A DNA stretch of 64,000 nt from Cyanobacteria bacterium SIG26 (GTDB lineage: Bacteria > Cyanobacteriota > Vampirovibrionia > Gastranaerophilales > Gastranaerophilaceae), in assembly GCA_015152555.1 (NCBI GenBank), contig SUTS01000004.1, forward strand, positions 62,001 through 126,000. Reading direction: 5' to 3'. Every line of letters starts with the position of its first letter. Position 1 is the first letter of the stretch. Positions 60,034 to 64,000 of the stretch are shown here, piece after piece. The notes beneath the pieces are model-generated. The model was not told the DNA's origin. It ran no database searches and was given only the letters and a program-made list of their open reading frames with translations. Both the position numbers and the translations under genes were made by a program.

Positions 60034-60063
60034 ATGGATAATGTAAAAAATTACATTATCCAT
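60034..60063. terminator. Perfect 13-bp-stem hairpin (possible terminator or regulatory)
   Basis: atggataatgtaa-aaaa-ttacattatccat followed by attagttttt. Confidence 0.55.
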
Positions 60064-60237
60064 ATTAGTTTTTGGGGAATTAATTAAAGTTTTTAAAATT
60101 TATGTCGATATAAAAATTGATGAATATAATTATATGGACTATTATATTAAGAAATATTACATTATAAAGCTGAAAGTATCAATTTTTACGGATTTAATGT
60201 TTTTTAATATATGTAGATCTAAAGTGTAAGGAGCAAC

Positions 60238-60510
60238 ATGTTTCGACAAACTCTGGAACTATACCTAAAAAGAATTCTTGAATTCTTAATATATACCAAG
60301 AATTATTTTATAAGAAATAATCCGGCGCAGTCGCTGGCAGAATCTGTGGTAAATGGAATTAAGGATTTTTTGACGGTCAAAAAGAAATTAAAAATGGCGC
60401 AATATAGGTTAAATTACCATCGACATCAGTTGAATAAGATGGAACAATTAATAGCCGAAAACAGCCAACATAATTTCTTAAAAGGTTCACATCTCGATCA
60501 AAAGAGATAA
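60238..60510 (+). CDS. Hypothetical small helical protein
   Basis: 90 aa; aaggag RBS just upstream of ATG. Confidence 0.55.
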   Translation: MFRQTLELYLKRILEFLIYTKNYFIRNNPAQSLAESVVNGIKDFLTVKKKLKMAQYRLNYHRHQLNKMEQLIAENSQHNFLKGSHLDQKR

Positions 60511-60528
60511 AAGTAAAAAGGCGGAAAA

Positions 60529-60867
60529 ATGGGTTATTGTATCGGAATTATCAGGTTACGCGAACTGCAAAAGCAGCGACATAACATTGAGTGGCAACTA
60601 ACTCTTATTACTCAGGCTAAAGGTGTTGCAGCAAATTCTGTTAATGATTTGATGCAAGTCGGTACTGATTATGACGATAACTCAGTGATGGGTAAACGAT
60701 TACAACAACGTAAATACCAACTTAAGGTTTATGAAGAAGAGCTAGATGCAAGGAAAGCCGCTTTAGAACAACGCTTGAAGGCTATCGAAACCGAAATTCA
60801 ATCTTGTCAACAAATGATTCAAGCTAATATTCAATCATCCTTCTCCTACTCTGTAGGTGGTCGTTAA
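60529..60867 (+). CDS. Minimal paralogue of 58130-59167 lacking the central domain
   Basis: 112 aa; N-terminal 44 aa align without gaps to 58130 protein; C-terminal LEQRLKAIETEIQSCQ/NIQSSF matches. Confidence 0.7.
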   Translation: MGYCIGIIRLRELQKQRHNIEWQLTLITQAKGVAANSVNDLMQVGTDYDDNSVMGKRLQQRKYQLKVYEEELDARKAALEQRLKAIETEIQSCQQMIQANIQSSFSYSVGGR

Positions 60868-60880
60868 TCTTTGGGGCGAA

Positions 60881-61510
60881 TTATCTTATACCGGTTTGAA
60901 TGAATAGATTGATGATATCATTCATTGCAATGGATTGCTTTTGATATTGTTGTGCTTTTATTTCTAATATTGATATTTGTTTCTTGTAATCAATAATATT
61001 ATTTTGGCATTCTTTGGCACTAGTAATTAGTGTTTCTTGTACTTGTTTTGCTTCTTGTAATACGTTGTTCATGGAAATTCCAAGCGCTTCCATTGTTTGT
61101 TTAATAATTAGAGCGCCTGTTTGTTTTGAAACACCTGCCGGTAATTTTGAGATTAATTGTTTTAAAACAGCAACATTTGTCGGGTATTCAAAATCTTCTG
61201 TAATTTGAGGTGTGATGCCTAAATTATTGGCAAGACTTTGCTGAAAAGCTACATCGACAAAAGATGGCATTTGTGTAGTATTTATATCTTGAGTATGTAG
61301 AGAATCCTGCTCATAAATTTGCTCTGTTTCTGCGAAAATATCTTCTGCGATTTCTAAATCATCCGGGGGGACAGTTTCTACAAATGTGTCATTGACATCA
61401 TTAAGTTCCACGTCTTGAGAAAATGAATCCTGACTAAATTCATTATCGTGCATTTTTAATGCTTCAACTATCTTTCTTCCCACTCCATCACTCATGTTAT
61501 TCAATGCCAT
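60881..61510 (-). CDS. Hypothetical protein, acidic N-terminus and C-terminal coiled coil
   Basis: 209 aa; LPAGVSKQTGALIIKQTMEALGISMNNVLQEAKQVQETL... Confidence 0.65.
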   Translation of the reverse strand: MALNNMSDGVGRKIVEALKMHDNEFSQDSFSQDVELNDVNDTFVETVPPDDLEIAEDIFAETEQIYEQDSLHTQDINTTQMPSFVDVAFQQSLANNLGITPQITEDFEYPTNVAVLKQLISKLPAGVSKQTGALIIKQTMEALGISMNNVLQEAKQVQETLITSAKECQNNIIDYKKQISILEIKAQQYQKQSIAMNDIINLFIQTGIR

Positions 61511-61649
61511 AATCCTCTCTAACTTTTTAAAACAATTTCATTATAGTAAAGACAAATTTTTTTATCAAGAAAATTCTAATATTTAATGTAATACTTTAAG
61601 TTATATTAACTTGCTTGGGGTATATCTTTGTGTTAATATAGCCACATAA

Positions 61650-62597
61650 GTGAGGGATATTATGGAAACGATAGAAATAAATAATTTTAATCATTTATCT
61701 AATGGTGAAAATTTGGGACAGATTGCGGCGTTAGCGCAAGTTGAAAACGGTATAGTATATGAAATTTTAAGTGAAAATTCAGATTTAGAATATATTGATT
61801 TTTTAAATTTAACAAGGGCTGTAGAAGTGTTGGCGGAGTTTTTTGATGTTAATACAGTTTCTGTTTCTAATAATAATTTGTTGTGTTCAGTTGCATTAGG
61901 AAGTTCTATTGAGGATGCATTTCAAAAGGCTATGGAAAGTGAACCTTTGGCATTAATTGGAGGTACTGTAGGTTTTAGCAAAGAAGTTACATCTGATGTT
62001 GTAAAATTGTTAAAGTCTATGAATGTAAAAAATATAATTGCACCGAGTTACTCTAAAGGAGCCTTGAATTCTTTGTTGGAATTTACCCAAATTAATGTAA
62101 TTCAGATTAAATCTCCGTTACAAGAATTGTTAGGTTTTATTACAAAAGATATAAAGGTAACTCCTTTTGGTTATTTGGTACAAGAACAGAATTTTAGTAA
62201 ACTTACGAAGCAAAATTTTAAAGTTGCAGGAAAGGTTAAACCTACACAACAACAGGCTGAAGATGCTATATTTGCTTGGAAAGTTGCAAAGTATGCAAAA
62301 TCCAATTCTGTTGTAATCGCGAAAGATTTGTCAACAAAGGCTATTGTTCAAGGCGCAGCAAATAATATAACTTGTGCAGAGCAGGCGATGGACATTGCTT
62401 GCGAAAACTCTAAAGACGCGGTTATGGCTGTTGATAGCCTTATTGAGAATGAAGAAGTTATAAATGCAGCGATTCAAGGTCGAATTGGATTGATAATTGA
62501 AGCCGGAAATGGTTTTAATTCTAAAAGTATTGTAAAACTTGCTGATAAATATGAATTATCGATAATTCATACAGGAGTAAGAAATTATAGGTACTAA
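61650..62597 (+). CDS. AICAR-transformylase (PurH C-terminal domain)-like protein, probably non-canonical
   Basis: LSNGENLGQIAAL, FAWKVAKYAKSNSVVIAKD, SIVKLADKYELSIIHTGVRNYRY match PurH AICARFT motifs; no MGS domain. True start may be METIEIN (about 61662). Confidence 0.72.
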   Translation: MRDIMETIEINNFNHLSNGENLGQIAALAQVENGIVYEILSENSDLEYIDFLNLTRAVEVLAEFFDVNTVSVSNNNLLCSVALGSSIEDAFQKAMESEPLALIGGTVGFSKEVTSDVVKLLKSMNVKNIIAPSYSKGALNSLLEFTQINVIQIKSPLQELLGFITKDIKVTPFGYLVQEQNFSKLTKQNFKVAGKVKPTQQQAEDAIFAWKVAKYAKSNSVVIAKDLSTKAIVQGAANNITCAEQAMDIACENSKDAVMAVDSLIENEEVINAAIQGRIGLIIEAGNGFNSKSIVKLADKYELSIIHTGVRNYRY

Positions 62598-62610
62598 TAA
62601 GGGGTATATT

Positions 62611-63060
62611 ATGGAAATAAAATCGTGGGATGATTATTTTCTTGATTTAGCAAAAACTTGTGCCAGTCGTTCAAACTGTCTTAGAGCGCAAGTTGGTGCT
62701 GTAATAGTTGGTGAAGATAAAAAGATTAAAGCTACCGGATATAACGGTACTCCGTCAAAGGTTACATCTTGTGCTGAGCGGGGTGAATGTTATCGTATGA
62801 AACATAATATAGAATCAGGTACCAGATATGAAACTTGTCGTTCAATTCATGCAGAACAAAATGCTATCATCCAAGCCGGTCAAGATAGATGTAAGGATGC
62901 TTCAATTTATATTTGGGGGCATAATTTTATTTGTATTCTATGCAAAAGATTTATTGTTCAATCCGGGATAAAAAATTGTATTCTAAAAAAAGATGATAAT
63001 TCTGAAATTATAAGAGTTTCGGTTGACGATTTGAGAAAAGAACTTGAGGCTCAAATTTAA
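62611..63060 (+). CDS. dCMP deaminase family
   Basis: RSNCLRAQVGAVIVGEDKKIKATGYNGTPSK; CRSIHAEQNAIIQAG zinc motif. Confidence 0.9.
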   Translation: MEIKSWDDYFLDLAKTCASRSNCLRAQVGAVIVGEDKKIKATGYNGTPSKVTSCAERGECYRMKHNIESGTRYETCRSIHAEQNAIIQAGQDRCKDASIYIWGHNFICILCKRFIVQSGIKNCILKKDDNSEIIRVSVDDLRKELEAQI

Positions 63061-63074
63061 ATGAGGTTTATAAT

Positions 63075-64000
63075 ATGAAAAAAACGTTTAGTTTATTCTT
63101 ATTATTTCTGTTTTCGTTTTTTTATTTTTCAAGTCCGGTGTATTCAAACGAACCGTTGGAAAATGTTACCTCTATAATACAGGTTGATGACAATCCAACC
63201 GGAGTTTTAGTAGAGCGAGTTCAGCCTATTATTTCCGCTAAAAGTGAAAAAGAAATAAAAAATCTTATTGAAGAAATTTATGGTAAAGAACGCGTTGATG
63301 AAATTTATACCCGTTTGGTTGATATTGCAAAGACAGCGCAAGATTCAAGATCTCAATTATTAAAACAAGATGACTTAACCCGAGCTGCTGATTGGTATAA
63401 AGATGAAGTTATTTATATGTTTTATGTTGATCAGTTTGGTACAGTTACTCCGGAAAAACCAAATAAGTTTAACGATACTGTTAAGATGTTGGATTATCTG
63501 ACAGAATTAGGTGTTACAACTTTATATATGCTGCCTTTTGCCGATTCTCCGATGGAAGATGCAGGGTTTGATGTTAAAAATCCTCGAAATGTCAGAAATG
63601 ATTTAGGTGGCAAATTACAGTTTGAGAATTTTATAAAAATAGCAAAAGAAAAAGGTTTTAATATAAAAGCTGACCTTGTTTTAAATCATTTTTCCGATCA
63701 GCATGAATGGTTTAAGCAATTGCAAAATGGTGATTTGGAAAAACTTGATTATTTTATCTCCCGAGACTCTATGCCGCAGTATACAAAGTATGTAGATGAA
63801 AAGTTAGGAACAGTTGTTGAATATATTGAGGATGATGGTTCTACTAGCAAACGTCGTTTAATTTTCCCTGAAATTACCGAAAATAATTATCGCAAAGAAA
63901 CTATTAATGGAAAAGATTATTATTTTTATCATACTTTTTATCCGTTTCAACTTGATATTAACTGGGAAAACCCGGATGTCTTATATTACAATCTTGAGAC
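63075..64000 (+). CDS. Secreted alpha-amylase family (GH13) enzyme, truncated at window edge
   Basis: Signal peptide MKKTFSLFLLFLFSFFYFSSPVYS; DEVIYMFYVDQFG...LGVTTLYMLPFADSPMEDAGFDVKNPR...FNIKADLVLNHFSDQHEWF. Confidence 0.85.
   Translation, partial: MKKTFSLFLLFLFSFFYFSSPVYSNEPLENVTSIIQVDDNPTGVLVERVQPIISAKSEKEIKNLIEEIYGKERVDEIYTRLVDIAKTAQDSRSQLLKQDDLTRAADWYKDEVIYMFYVDQFGTVTPEKPNKFNDTVKMLDYLTELGVTTLYMLPFADSPMEDAGFDVKNPRNVRNDLGGKLQFENFIKIAKEKGFNIKADLVLNHFSDQHEWFKQLQNGDLEKLDYFISRDSMPQYTKYVDEKLGTVVEYIEDDGSTSKRRLIFPEITENNYRKETINGKDYYFYHTFYPFQLDINWENPDVLYYNLE

Overview
AT-rich bacterial chromosome segment of about 64 kb. It encodes a diderm anaerobe that most resembles a non-photosynthetic, gut-type cyanobacterial lineage (Gastranaerophilales/'Melainabacteria'-like). 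That taxonomy is inferred from gene content and protein style, not tested. Main content: HU; tRNA-fMet and tRNA-Lys; a TolC/MacA/MacB efflux operon; a Dxs-like transketolase; RibF, NupC, TPR and Pth genes; a glycogen-synthase-like glycosyltransferase; ClpC; two large autotransporters with Chlamydia-Pmp-style GGAI/FxxN repeats flanking a sensory [FeFe]-hydrogenase (HydS/HydA2-type) cluster; NrdJ; an oligopeptide ABC importer; a pyrH-frr-cdsA-rnc-rpe operon; a trimeric HydABC [FeFe]-hydrogenase; nth, lpxK and MCE/MlaD genes; a cluster of lineage-specific ORFs at 58.1-61.5 kb; an AICAR-transformylase-like protein; a dCMP deaminase; and a truncated GH13 alpha-amylase at the right edge. The best candidates for something undescribed are: (1) the 58.1-60.9 kb cluster, in which a 345-aa and a 112-aa protein share both termini but differ by a large central domain, an architecture reminiscent of filament subunits; (2) the paired Pmp-like autotransporters with shared C-terminal tails beyond the barrel; (3) a recurring short N-terminal 'F-[TG]-[GAS]' motif in several otherwise unrelated proteins; (4) a PurH-like protein lacking the usual catalytic Lys-His. 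All assignments come from reading motifs; no database search was run.
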